64,000 nucleotides of DNA from Aquibacillus halophilus (GTDB taxonomy: Bacteria; Bacillota; Bacilli; Bacillales; Amphibacillaceae): the NCBI RefSeq assembly GCF_009649745.1, contig NZ_WJNG01000001.1, forward strand, positions 1-64,000. The letters run 5' to 3'. Shown here in pieces: positions 1-8,491 of this stretch. The notes under the pieces are model-generated. The model had not been told where the DNA came from and made no database searches. It saw nothing but the letters and a program-made list of their open reading frames with translations. The position numbers and the translations under genes are program-made. Every line of letters starts with the position of its first letter. Within the stretch, counting starts at the first letter, position 1.

Positions 1-165
1 ACCAAAGAAATTTCAGCCTGGTTGTATTGTTACTAGAAATATTGACGTTTGATTCCTATGTGATACCTCTGATTTGATTAGGAATCCATTTTCGTGATAG
101 TTGGTGGCTACGAGAAGCGTAGCCGTGGACGTTTCGTGCGGTGTTGATTCAAGAAGAAAATTCAA

Positions 166-262
166 GTCCTGCGGGATGGAAAGGCATAGGTGAGACCCCA
201 CAGTGCGTAGCACAGGAGGCTCAGGCAGCCGCCCGCGGAAAGCGTAGTGTATTTCCGAAGTG
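166..262 (+). repeat. hairpin repeat family A, copy 1 (damaged left arm)
   Basis: This stretch matches the copies near 14.06-14.17 kb and 43.11-43.23 kb almost base for base: TCCTGCGGGATGGAAAGG, then GTGAGACCCCACAGTGCGTA, then CCCGCGGAAAGCG and GTGTATTTCCGAAGTGG. In the other copies the left end is GGAAATACAC, the complement of the right end GTGTATTTCC. Here the left arm is replaced by unrelated sequence, so the copy is probably inactive. An ORF reads through it on the minus strand but it is repeat translation, not a gene. Confidence 0.8.
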
Positions 263-560
263 GTAGTTACACCAGTCTGTAGATTTTTTGTCAACAATCT
301 TTTAGAAAACAGCCAAAAAGAAAGACGCCAATAATCTTATTTAAATGAAACAAATGGCTATCATTCATTTATCCTTATTAGTTTATTTTTATAGAATAGA
401 TTTGCTTGGACATATATAACGGTTTTCATTTTTATAAAAATTCTTTAATTACTAGTTGTTTAACCGGTTCATTACTTGTCAGATACCATACCCTATATCA
501 TTAGACTAAATAAATTAAGATAGAAGTGAGAACACCGTTGAAGGAGATAGGAGGGATAGT
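263..560. other. gene-less stretch upstream of the YppG-like gene
   Basis: About 300 bases of AT-rich sequence with no open frame that has a ribosome binding site. The promoter of the gene at 561 must lie here. I see no terminator, riboswitch or repeat beyond the family A copy to its left. Confidence 0.5.
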
Positions 561-869
561 ATGTTTCCAGCAACACGAAGGCAACAACCCTTTAGAGGCA
601 ATCACCCTGCAAGATTTGACCCATTCAATTATCAAAATCAAAATATTCAACAAACCAATCCGTTCCGACGAGATTTTTTAGCACCACAACAACCACCACG
701 TCAGGGTCGCCCACCGGGACGAAGACCATCTTCTGGGATAGACTCATTAATAAGAGATGAAAATGGGAAGATTGATATGGTTAAAATTGGAAATGGCGTG
801 CAAAATGTTATGGGTGTAGTCAATCAAGCAGGACCAGTTATGAATATGGTTAAAGGTCTTCTTAGATAA
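561..869 (+). CDS. YppG/YqfQ-like small basic protein
   Basis: A 102-residue protein. Residues 1-60 are rich in Gln, Pro, Asn and Arg and probably disordered. The conserved part is the C-terminal ~40 residues, where DENGKIDMVKIGNGVQNV is followed by a hydrophobic Met/Val/Gly helix ending in GLLR. That layout is typical of the Bacillaceae YppG and YqfQ (VrrA) families, whose function is unknown; YppG-type proteins have been linked to spores, which I treat as background only. The start is supported by GGAGATAGGAGGG about 6 bases before ATG. It is a single-gene unit closed by a strong terminator. Family placement is by pattern and moderately certain. Confidence 0.75.
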   Translation: MFPATRRQQPFRGNHPARFDPFNYQNQNIQQTNPFRRDFLAPQQPPRQGRPPGRRPSSGIDSLIRDENGKIDMVKIGNGVQNVMGVVNQAGPVMNMVKGLLR

Positions 870-884
870 GGAATTATCAGAATA

Positions 885-940
885 AAAAGGCATTATTACA
901 AGCATTTCCCTAATTGGAATGCTGAAATAATGCCTTTTTA
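885..940 (+). terminator. intrinsic terminator after the YppG-like gene
   Basis: AAAAAGGCATTATT pairs with AATAATGCCTTTTT, with an inner stem AGCATTTCC/GGAATGCT, followed by T-rich sequence. It lies 16 bases after the stop codon. Confidence 0.85.
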
Positions 941-1129
941 AATTCAATCGACAATTCGACGATTGGTATTTTTATAGTTAATAATTTTTCCTCCAAATTT
1001 ATATAAATAGATCAACTATAAATTTTCAATTTTGCCCACCGCTGTTCCTCTGTTAGTTTATTACCATGTGGGTGGTATTTATATTGGTGTTTAAGAAAAA
1101 ATAATTTGAAGTTTTAGACGACAAAACAT

Positions 1130-2311
1130 TTAACTAATTACAAACTGATGACCTGCCACTTCTAACGCTTGATCAATGTCAGCAATTAAATCATCCACAT
1201 GTTCCAGCCCAACTGATAATCGCAATAAACCATCAGTGATACCTCTTTTTTCCCTTTCTATCCTTGGCATTGCCGCATGTGACATTGTTGCTGGATAGGA
1301 GAGTATCGATTCAACAGCCCCAAGACTAACTGCGAAAACTGGTAATCGCATAGATTCCACAAACGCTTTTGCGATTGCTTTATTTGGTAACCGAAAAGAA
1401 AGAACGGCTCCATCCCCCTTCGTTTGTCTAAGATGAATAGGATAGCCTCGGTGAAATCTTAAACCAGGATAAAATACCTCTTCTATTAATGGATGATCTA
1501 CTAAATGGGTTGCAATTTTCATGGCGGATCCAGATGATTGTTTTAACCGAGTTCCAAGTGTTTTCATGCCCTGAACTAACAAATAGGAATCCTGTGCACC
1601 AAGAATGGAGCCAAAGGTGTTTTGAATAAATGCTAGCTTTTCACCGAGTTCCTCATTTTTGGTTACAGCTAAACCAGCAATAATATCGCTATGACCAGAT
1701 AAAAATTTTGTGGCACTGTGAAGGACAATATCGACACCTAGCTCGAGTGGACTTTGATAAAATGGTGTCATAAAGGTGTTATCTAGAAAAGTTAAGCAGT
1801 AGTTAGCCTTAGCTATCTTAACCACTCCTTCAATATCGGTAATGTTCAAACAAGGATTGGAAGGTGTTTCGATGTATATGACCTTTGTGTTTTGTTTGAT
1901 TGCCCCCGCCACTTCGTTAAGATCTGTCATATTTACAAAGGTGTAATCAATTAAGTATTTATTTAACACCTCTGTGATAAAGCGATAAGTTCCTCCGTAC
2001 ACATCCTCGGAAACTAACACATGATCACCTGAGGATAGTAGCATAAACGCTGAAGAAATTGCTGACATACCAGAAGCAAAGGCTAACCCCCTTGATCCTC
2101 CCTCTAATTGTGCTATTGTTTGTTCCAATGCAAGTCTGGTAGGATTTCCTGATCGACTATAATCAAACGGTCCAAAGTCATCAAAGCTTTCTTGATGATA
2201 GGTCGATGATAAATAAATAGGTACATTTACCGCACCTGTCTTTTGCTCGACCAATCCACTTGATGATGCATGAATTAATTTGGTTTCAAATTGATCCTGA
2301 TTAGAGTTCAT
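1130..2311 (-). CDS. metC: cystathionine beta-lyase (MetC-type, PLP-dependent)
   Basis: A 393-residue PLP enzyme of the Cys/Met metabolism family. Members in the position of B. subtilis MetC cleave cystathionine to homocysteine, pyruvate and ammonia in the cytoplasm. Visible landmarks are the N-terminal YSRSGNPTR tetramer loop that binds the cofactor phosphate, SGMSAI, the Asp of LDNTF and the PLP-lysine in HSATKFLSGHSD. The start overlaps the end of metI by 11 bp, with AAAGGAGG 12 bases upstream, so the two are translationally coupled. Members of this family have overlapping specificities (gamma-synthase, gamma-lyase, beta-lyase). The beta-lyase call rests mainly on gene order, being second in a metI-metC operon under a SAM riboswitch. 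Confidence 0.88.
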   Translation of the reverse strand: MNSNQDQFETKLIHASSSGLVEQKTGAVNVPIYLSSTYHQESFDDFGPFDYSRSGNPTRLALEQTIAQLEGGSRGLAFASGMSAISSAFMLLSSGDHVLVSEDVYGGTYRFITEVLNKYLIDYTFVNMTDLNEVAGAIKQNTKVIYIETPSNPCLNITDIEGVVKIAKANYCLTFLDNTFMTPFYQSPLELGVDIVLHSATKFLSGHSDIIAGLAVTKNEELGEKLAFIQNTFGSILGAQDSYLLVQGMKTLGTRLKQSSGSAMKIATHLVDHPLIEEVFYPGLRFHRGYPIHLRQTKGDGAVLSFRLPNKAIAKAFVESMRLPVFAVSLGAVESILSYPATMSHAAMPRIEREKRGITDGLLRLSVGLEHVDDLIADIDQALEVAGHQFVIS

Positions 2312-3431
2312 CCCAAGTTGCCGCCTCCTTTTCTAAGATTAAAAATGCTTGCCTTAAGTCAGTCTTTAAATCCTCCACATGCTCAATCCCTACTGAAAAA
2401 CGCAATAATCGATTGCATACCCCCCTGCGAATTCGTTCTTGCTCTGGAATGTCACCATGAGTCTGTGTTGCAGGGTACGTGATAAAACTTTCAACCCCAC
2501 CTAGACTTTCTGCAAAAGTAATCAACTGAAGCTGTTGTAAAAAAGGGGCAATCCATTCACTTTTCTTAAGACGAAACGAAAGCATTCCACCAATCCCAGG
2601 ATATAATATATCCGTGACATTGGGTTCGTTAGATAGATACTCGACAATAGTTTTCGCATTTTCATCATGCTGCTTCATTCGCAAGCCAAGTGTTTTCAAC
2701 CCCCTGATTAACAGCCACGAATCAAACGGAGATAGAACTCCACCAGTAGCATTATGGATGAAAGCTAATTTCTCGCATACATCAGTTCCTTTCGCTACCA
2801 CTAATCCTGCCAGCACATCATTATGACCACCGATATATTTGGTTGCACTATGAATGACGATAGTAGCGCCTAATTCTAGCGGTCGCTGAAAATATGGAGT
2901 AAGAAACGTGTTATCCACTATCAGTAAAAGACCATTTCGCTCAGCAAGTGCTGAAAACTGATTAATATCAATTTCCTGCATTAATGGGTTCGTTGGTGTC
3001 TCTATAAAAATTGCCTTTGTATTTTTTGTAATTAGTTTTTGCGTTTCACTAACATTAGTAAACTCGGAATAAATCGTTTTGATATCATAAGTGCTAGAGT
3101 AATGTTCAAGTAGTCGATATGTCCCACCATAAATGTCCTCTGGAACAATTAGTTCATCTCCTGATTGAAAAAGGGAAAGAACTAATTGAATAGCTGCCAT
3201 TCCAGAACTACAGGCATAGCCGCAATCTCCTCCTTCTAATTCTGCCAACCCTTTTTCGAGAATTGCCCGAGTCGGGTTTTTCGTACGACTGTAGTCATAA
3301 CCAGTTGATTGGCCAAGCCCCTGATGCTGGTATGCGGTTGATAGATAAATTGGTGGATTTACGGCACCTGTAGTCGAATCACTTTGATTACCAAGCTGTG
3401 CCAATATGGTTTCAATACTTCTACCAGTCAT
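2301..3431 (-). CDS. metI: cystathionine gamma-synthase / O-acylhomoserine sulfhydrylase (MetI-type)
   Basis: A PLP enzyme of the same fold as its neighbour metC, about 376 residues, close to the usual ~373 for Bacillus MetI. It joins O-acetyl- or O-succinyl-homoserine to cysteine or sulfide in methionine synthesis. It shows YDYSRTKNPTR, SGMAAI, the Asp in VDNTF and the PLP-lysine in HSATKYIGGHND. The ATG at 3431 is preferred over the ATG three codons earlier: AAAGG lies 9 bases before the former but abuts the latter. It is the first gene after a SAM-I riboswitch with a terminator and is transcribed with metC. Exact substrate preference cannot be read from sequence. Confidence 0.88.
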   Translation of the reverse strand: MTGRSIETILAQLGNQSDSTTGAVNPPIYLSTAYQHQGLGQSTGYDYSRTKNPTRAILEKGLAELEGGDCGYACSSGMAAIQLVLSLFQSGDELIVPEDIYGGTYRLLEHYSSTYDIKTIYSEFTNVSETQKLITKNTKAIFIETPTNPLMQEIDINQFSALAERNGLLLIVDNTFLTPYFQRPLELGATIVIHSATKYIGGHNDVLAGLVVAKGTDVCEKLAFIHNATGGVLSPFDSWLLIRGLKTLGLRMKQHDENAKTIVEYLSNEPNVTDILYPGIGGMLSFRLKKSEWIAPFLQQLQLITFAESLGGVESFITYPATQTHGDIPEQERIRRGVCNRLLRFSVGIEHVEDLKTDLRQAFLILEKEAATWDEL

Positions 3432-3460
3432 GTCATTCATCCTTTAAAATAGATTGTAAG

Positions 3461-3625
3461 CAAAAAAATAAGAGACCCTCCGCATAAGAAGAAGGTCTCT
3501 ACTATCAAAACAATCTTCTTATCTTTTAAGCAGTTGGACTGCCTATTGGAATTAGCACCATACCTATAGGTTGGTTGCTGAGACATCGTCGGGCCAAATC
3601 CCTCCGTCTCTCTTGATAAGAATTA
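3461..3625 (-). promoter_or_regulatory. SAM-I (S-box) riboswitch with terminator controlling metI-metC
   Basis: Read on the minus strand, the leader begins CTTATCAAGAGAG, then GGAGGGATTTGGCCCGACGA and TCTCAGCAACC, the S-box core, and closes with TTTTGATAG, which pairs with the start of the aptamer. It is followed by the hairpin AGAGACCTTC...GGAGGGTCTCT and a run of T (3461-3500). The aptamer spans about 3502-3620. High SAM should favour the terminator and shut off the operon. Confidence 0.95.
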
Positions 3626-3965
3626 ATCTATTAAGTTTGTTGGAAAATTCTAACTTTTTGTAAGTGTAAATGAATTTGGAAAATAATTCAAGTTAATTTT
3701 TAAATTATTTAAGTTGACTTATTATGAATAGGATTACCATAACCTTCCAATAACCTTTGTTAAGCCTCCTCATATAATGTAACTAAATAAAAAAAACCTA
3801 AGGAATCAACATTAAATAGCAATTCCATTCACAACGTCCAACAAAATCACCGGAGACAAATACCCAAATAAAGCAATTACTGTTGACAACTACTACCTAA
3901 ATATTATATTGTTGTATCTAATTCCGATTAAAACGGTGTGAATTATATGATTAGGTGTGATGTCC
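3626..3965. other. intergenic region between the metI leader and the ABC transporter
   Basis: An AT-rich divergent promoter region of about 340 bases serving metI-metC (minus) and the transporter (plus). No S-box, T-box or other structured leader was recognised on the plus strand, so the transporter does not appear to share the SAM control. No short gene with a ribosome binding site was seen. Confidence 0.5.
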
Positions 3966-4754
3966 ATGTTCATTTCAATAAATCAATTAAATAAACAGTT
4001 TCTAGATAAAGATAAAAACCCTTCAATCGTATTAAAGGACATTAACCTGCAGATTGAAAAAGGTGAATTTGTTTCTATCTTAGGACCTTCAGGTTGTGGA
4101 AAATCCACACTCCTTTCTATTGTTGCTGGGTTAACAGAAGCCACAAACGGAGAAATTTTAGTGGATGGAAAAGCAATTAATAAACCAGGGAAAGACCGCG
4201 GAATGGTATTCCAAGAAGCAGCATTATTTCCATGGATCAATGTTTTAGAAAATGTTATTTTCCCTTTAAAAAAAGAAATGTCCAAAAAAGAAGCAACCAA
4301 ACAAGCGAGAAACTATTTAAAAATGGTGCAGCTCACGAATTATCTTGATCATTATCCACATGAGCTTTCCGGTGGGATGCAACAGCGGGTTGCGATTGCC
4401 AGAGCACTTGCAATGGACCCAGAGATATTATTAATGGATGAACCATTTGGTGCTTTAGATGAGCAAACACGAACTAGATTGCACGGACAACTCGAGGATA
4501 TCTGGATACAAACGAAAAAAACAGTGCTTTTTGTTACCCATAGTATTTCTGAATCTATTAAACTGTCTGATCGAATCATTGTAATGGGAACAAGACCAGG
4601 AACAGTATTAACTGATATTAAGGTCGATTTACCACGTCCAAGGGATGAACATAAAGAAGAGATGCTAAAAATTGAAGAGCATATCATGAGTTATCTCAAA
4701 AAGGAAATCGATAAAGTAGTTAGTGAGGAATTAAACCATGAAGCCAATTTATAA
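3966..4754 (+). CDS. ABC transporter ATPase, nitrate/sulfonate/taurine type (SsuB/TauB-like)
   Basis: The cytoplasmic ATPase of a three-gene importer. Walker A is GPSGCGKST, the Q-loop is QEAALFPW, the signature LSGGMQQR is followed by the Walker B ILLMDEPFGALD, and the switch His is in FVTHS. The family energises uptake of aliphatic sulfonates, taurine, nitrate or related small anions. ATG 3966 is chosen because AGGTG lies 8 bases before it; GTG 3957 and ATG 3960 overlap that site. The stop overlaps the permease start by 17 bp. The sulfur-metabolism neighbourhood favours a sulfonate substrate. Confidence 0.88.
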   Translation: MFISINQLNKQFLDKDKNPSIVLKDINLQIEKGEFVSILGPSGCGKSTLLSIVAGLTEATNGEILVDGKAINKPGKDRGMVFQEAALFPWINVLENVIFPLKKEMSKKEATKQARNYLKMVQLTNYLDHYPHELSGGMQQRVAIARALAMDPEILLMDEPFGALDEQTRTRLHGQLEDIWIQTKKTVLFVTHSISESIKLSDRIIVMGTRPGTVLTDIKVDLPRPRDEHKEEMLKIEEHIMSYLKKEIDKVVSEELNHEANL

Positions 4755-5487
4755 ACGTCTTATCTTCTTTGCTCTACTGCTAGGTATATGGGAACTAGGT
4801 GGCCAAATAGGCCTTTGGGCGGAAATCATTCTTCCTCCCCCAACGAAAGTATTTACATCCCTTTATGTTGGCATCACAGATATGACCTTGATTTATGATT
4901 TAATCGCTAGTTTCAGACGCCTAATCATTGGATTAGTCATTGCATTATTAATTGGTACCAGTATTGGTGTTTTGATAGCGAAGTCTAAAACAGCCGATGA
5001 CACGATTGGCTCAATGTTGCTAGCCTTTCAAAGTGTTCCAAGTATCGTTTGGTTACCACTTGCAATTATGTGGTTCGGATTAAATGAACAGGCAGTAATT
5101 TTTGTAGTAATTTTAGGTGGAACTTTTGTAATGGCAATAAACGTTCGCACAGGTATCAAAAATGTCCACCCACTTTATATAAAAGCTGCCCAAACGATGG
5201 GGTCAAGTGGGATTGATTTATTCATCCGGGTTATTTTCCCAGCCTCGATTCCTCATTTGGTAACAGGTTCTAGACTTGCTTGGGCATTTGCCTGGAGAGC
5301 TCTAATAGCAGGTGAACTATTAACTACAGGACCTGGTCTTGGTTACACATTGAGTTACGCCTCCGATTTCGGAGACATGAGTTTGGTAATTGGTGTAATG
5401 ATTATTATTGGTGTGATAGGTTCAATCGTTGACCAACTAATTTTCCAACGTGTGGAGAAGTCGGTTGCAAGACGATGGGGACTTTAA
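4738..5487 (+). CDS. ABC transporter permease, SsuC/TauC-like
   Basis: A 249-residue inner-membrane permease of the BPD transporter family with about six hydrophobic segments. The EAA loop is seen around residues 140-165 (IKAAQTMGSSGIDLFIRV), which docks on the ATPase. It overlaps the ATPase gene and is followed 32 bp later by the binding protein gene, giving the order ATPase, permease, binding protein. GAGGA sits 7 bases before the ATG. Confidence 0.88.
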   Translation: MKPIYKRLIFFALLLGIWELGGQIGLWAEIILPPPTKVFTSLYVGITDMTLIYDLIASFRRLIIGLVIALLIGTSIGVLIAKSKTADDTIGSMLLAFQSVPSIVWLPLAIMWFGLNEQAVIFVVILGGTFVMAINVRTGIKNVHPLYIKAAQTMGSSGIDLFIRVIFPASIPHLVTGSRLAWAFAWRALIAGELLTTGPGLGYTLSYASDFGDMSLVIGVMIIIGVIGSIVDQLIFQRVEKSVARRWGL

Positions 5488-5519
5488 TAAGATAAAAGAT
5501 AAATTTTAGGAGGCTAACT

Positions 5520-6521
5520 ATGAAAAAAGGACTTTTATTTTTCTCTATTTTACTAGCATTTGCAGGATTACTAGCTGGATGTGGGAGCTCTTCCGCTACA
5601 AACGCAGAAGGTGTAGTTGAAAAGGTTACAATCGGTTACTTCCCGAACATTAACCATGTTCCTGCAATGGTGGCAAAAGCTGAAGGCTATTACCAAGAAC
5701 AGCTTGGTGAGGATATTGAAATTGAATATAAGACATTTCCAGATGGTGCAGCATTTATGACTGCTCTAAAAACCGGAGAAATTGAAGCTGGTCTTGTCGG
5801 ACCGGGACCTGCAATGAATAACTATACGACTGGAACAGATGTAAATATTATCGCAGGTGGTTCAACAGGTGGAACAGTTATTCTTGCTAGAGATGGTAGC
5901 GGAATTGAAACAGCAGAAGACTTAGCCGGAAAAACCTTTGTAACTCCAAGAGTGGGCTGTACTCATGATGTTCAATTTGAAACATATATGAAAGAAGAAC
6001 TTGGAATGACTTCACAACGTATTGGTGGAGAAATGATTCACACAACAGGTCCTCCAGCTCAATACCAAGCAATGTTCGAAACCGAAAAAGTTGATGTAGC
6101 CGTTGCACCTGAGCCATGGGCATCTGTATTGCAACAAGAAACAGGTGCAAAGGTAATTATTAATTCGACCGAAGTATCATGGGGTACTACATTACCAGCC
6201 TCTGTATTGGTAGCTTCAGGCGAACTAATTGAATCTAACCCTGATTTAATTCAAAAGATTGTTAATGCACACAAGGATGCAACAGCATTTATCGCTGAAA
6301 ATCCAGAAGAGGCTAAAACAATTACAATCAATGACATTAAAGAGGAAACTGGTCAAGAGTTAAGCAAAGAAGTAATTGATCGTTCATGGGAAAACATTGG
6401 CTTCACATACGAAGTTGATGCGGATGCCGTTCAAGCATTTGGAGATTCTTCTTACGACCTTAAATTCCTAAAAGAACAACCTGACTTTTCTGATCTAATC
6501 GATACACAATTTATCGACTAA
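5520..6521 (+). CDS. ABC transporter substrate-binding lipoprotein, SsuA/NMT1-like
   Basis: A 333-residue lipoprotein with an N-terminal signal and lipobox LLAGC around residue 21, so it is anchored outside the membrane. The mature part is of the NMT1/SsuA binding-protein type: VTIGYFPNINHVPAMVAKAEG at the start, then GLVGPGPAMN and VAPEPWA. It delivers substrate to the ATPase and permease encoded upstream. No SsuD-type monooxygenase gene lies nearby, so desulfonation, if that is the use, is encoded elsewhere. The substrate is inferred only. The RBS is TAGGAGG, 6 bases before ATG. Confidence 0.87.
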   Translation: MKKGLLFFSILLAFAGLLAGCGSSSATNAEGVVEKVTIGYFPNINHVPAMVAKAEGYYQEQLGEDIEIEYKTFPDGAAFMTALKTGEIEAGLVGPGPAMNNYTTGTDVNIIAGGSTGGTVILARDGSGIETAEDLAGKTFVTPRVGCTHDVQFETYMKEELGMTSQRIGGEMIHTTGPPAQYQAMFETEKVDVAVAPEPWASVLQQETGAKVIINSTEVSWGTTLPASVLVASGELIESNPDLIQKIVNAHKDATAFIAENPEEAKTITINDIKEETGQELSKEVIDRSWENIGFTYEVDADAVQAFGDSSYDLKFLKEQPDFSDLIDTQFID

Positions 6522-6531
6522 TATCCCAATG

Positions 6532-6567
6532 AAAAAGGTGTCGGCATTTATGCTGGCGCCTTTTTTT
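6532..6567 (+). terminator. intrinsic terminator of the ABC transporter operon
   Basis: AAAAAGGTGTCGGCA and TGCTGGCGCCTTTTTTT form a hairpin with a 7-T tail, starting 11 bases after the stop codon. Confidence 0.88.
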
Positions 6568-6703
6568 CTATACATTCGATTTTTGATAGCGTTGATGAAT
6601 TCTCCTGTAACCATCCGATACTTGAAAATATTAATAAGTACCATTTAGAAGTATTATCCTCCTACATTTGGTAACAATAGAAATAAAAACCGGGAGGATC
6701 ACC

Positions 6704-7252
6704 ATGGCTACTATTTTTGAATCAATAAAAGATTATTTACAAATGACAACAGACAATGAATCAAAAACCCCTCTTCACGTTGGAGAGGTAATGAGCTGTT
6801 GGCTTTACCTTACGTTAATGAATGAAGCCACAATCTATATCCAAATCGGACTAAATACAACTATAGATGATGAAGTTAAAAAAATATTAAAAGATAGCTT
6901 AAAACAATGTGAAAAACAAGGACAAAGAGTCAAGGCTTTTATGAAAGCAGAAGGAGTCCATCTACCATCAACTAGTGAACAACGACCAGACTCTGATCCA
7001 AATGGTGTACCCCTTGGTGCAAAATTAACAGACGATGAGATTATGAATGGTTTAAGTATTAAGACAGTTACATCAACCCTACACTGTGCGGGAGCTGCAA
7101 GCCAATGTATCAGGAATGACGTAGCTACAATGTTCATGGAATGCATGTTAGAAAAAATGAAGTTTGGGGTTACACTTAAGAAACTTATGCGTAAACGCGG
7201 CTGGATTAAAGTACCGCCTTATTACTATCCACCAGGAGCTCCAAATAATTAA
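6704..7252 (+). CDS. DUF3231 family protein
   Basis: A 182-residue, mainly helical protein of the DUF3231 family, which is common in spore-forming Bacilli, often near spore-coat genes. Landmarks are LHVGEVMSCWLYL near the N-terminus (a helical hairpin with a His/Glu pair), a second half starting around residue 105 and a C-terminus rich in Tyr/Pro (PPYYYPPG). Most family members contain two such repeats and are longer, so this may be a short version. ATG 6704 is chosen because GGGAGGATC precedes it by 3-8 bases; an upstream GTG lacks a binding site. It stands alone between terminators. Molecular function is unknown. Confidence 0.75.
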   Translation: MATIFESIKDYLQMTTDNESKTPLHVGEVMSCWLYLTLMNEATIYIQIGLNTTIDDEVKKILKDSLKQCEKQGQRVKAFMKAEGVHLPSTSEQRPDSDPNGVPLGAKLTDDEIMNGLSIKTVTSTLHCAGAASQCIRNDVATMFMECMLEKMKFGVTLKKLMRKRGWIKVPPYYYPPGAPNN

Positions 7253-7288
7253 AAAAAAGGTGTCAGATTTGACTCTGACACCTTTTTG
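7252..7288 (+). terminator. intrinsic terminator after the DUF3231 gene
   Basis: AAAAAGGTGTCAGA and TCTGACACCTTTTT form a perfect stem directly after the stop codon. The A-run on one side and T-run on the other allow function in both directions, also serving the convergent YeiH-type gene. Confidence 0.9.
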
Positions 7289-7321
7289 AATTGGGTGAAC
7301 TGATGAAAGACTTTAAGCAAT

Positions 7322-8353
7322 TCAAACTAGTACAAGAAGAGCAACACCAACAATCATTAACAAAACAGATCCTATCACTCCGACAAAAACTGCCTTCATA
7401 CCGACTTTCTTAAAGTCACCAAAATTAATGCTTAATCCCAGACCAGCCATGGCCATCGATAGAAATAAAATGCTAACACCAATCAAGAAGTCTATTAGCC
7501 CATCCGGTAATATTCCAGTTGAGTTTAGCATGCTCATTGCTAAAAATCCAAAGATAAACCAAGGAACAGGTAAGTTTTTCAAACTTCGTTTACCTTTAAT
7601 TTCTTGGTTACGATTCTTATAGGAAAAGAAACTACCTAAAATAATTGCTACAGGTATCAACAATGCCACTCTGCCCATTTTCACTAAAATCGCCATCTCA
7701 CTACTGACATCCCCACCCGGAATTGATGCAGCCACAACATGGGCCAATTCGTGAAGAGTCGCTCCAACAAGTACTCCATATTGATAAGAGTCAAGATCGA
7801 GTAGAGCATAGAGAATCGAATAAAAAATTGTTCCAATCGTACCAAGAATAGCAATAAATGCAACAGCAATGGCTACATGTTCTTTTTTTGCTTTGATTAA
7901 CGGTGCAACAGCTACAATTGCTGCAGCGCCACAAATAGCTGTTCCGACAGCTAGTAATGCAGCAAACTTTTCATCAACTGCAAACCATTTCCCAAGCAGA
8001 AGCATAACGACAATTGTAAACGTGACAACAATGATATCAACAAAGAAAATGGACGAACCCGCAGAGATGATTTGATCCAGATTTAGTCTTAATCCCATCA
8101 GAATAATTCCAGCACGTAGTAAAATTTTCGAACTGAAAGTTATCCCAACTGGCGAATGGACTGGAACATTGAAAAAGTTTTTCCATCCTACACCTAAAAA
8201 TATTGAAATAATCATTACTCCCATGATAGAAAAGAACGGGAGCTCAGCAACGAATCGAGCAACTATTGCTAAAACTAATGTTAAAAGAACTCCTTTTGCA
8301 AAGCCCTTGGTTAAGTATTTATTATAAGCGTTGTCTTGTTTCTTATTTGACAC
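7322..8353 (-). CDS. YeiH-type putative sulfate exporter (UPF0324)
   Basis: A 343-residue membrane protein with about ten hydrophobic segments, matching the YeiH/UPF0324 family. Landmarks are the central AICGAAAIVAVAPLIKAKKE and the helix containing GATLHELAHVVAA. Relatives are annotated as putative sulfate/sulfite exporters and are typically divergent from a LysR regulator (YeiE/CysL type), as here. The start is GTG, with GGGGGATT just upstream. Its place beside sulfur genes fits, but transport activity is not established for most of the family. Confidence 0.85.
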   Translation of the reverse strand: MSNKKQDNAYNKYLTKGFAKGVLLTLVLAIVARFVAELPFFSIMGVMIISIFLGVGWKNFFNVPVHSPVGITFSSKILLRAGIILMGLRLNLDQIISAGSSIFFVDIIVVTFTIVVMLLLGKWFAVDEKFAALLAVGTAICGAAAIVAVAPLIKAKKEHVAIAVAFIAILGTIGTIFYSILYALLDLDSYQYGVLVGATLHELAHVVAASIPGGDVSSEMAILVKMGRVALLIPVAIILGSFFSYKNRNQEIKGKRSLKNLPVPWFIFGFLAMSMLNSTGILPDGLIDFLIGVSILFLSMAMAGLGLSINFGDFKKVGMKAVFVGVIGSVLLMIVGVALLVLV

Positions 8354-8491
8354 GACAAATCCCCCAAATTCACTTACATTTAAACTGTAATTCTTCTAAA
8401 CGGTATAGTACTATTAATGATAAGTAAAATGAATTATTTTTATAATGATAATAAGATTTACTAATCATTCGGAGTTAGGAGGTAAATTAAA
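8354..8491. promoter_or_regulatory. divergent promoter region, putative LysR regulator target
   Basis: A 138-bp AT-rich gap between the divergent exporter and LysR genes. It holds several partial dyads such as ATTATTTTTATAAT. LysR regulators typically bind here and control both directions, which is an inference from layout rather than from a recognised operator. Confidence 0.45.

Noticed and set aside
13-297. 94-residue ORF on the minus strand
   Set aside because: It reads through a copy of the family A hairpin repeat, has no ribosome binding site and its protein resembles nothing except repeat translation.
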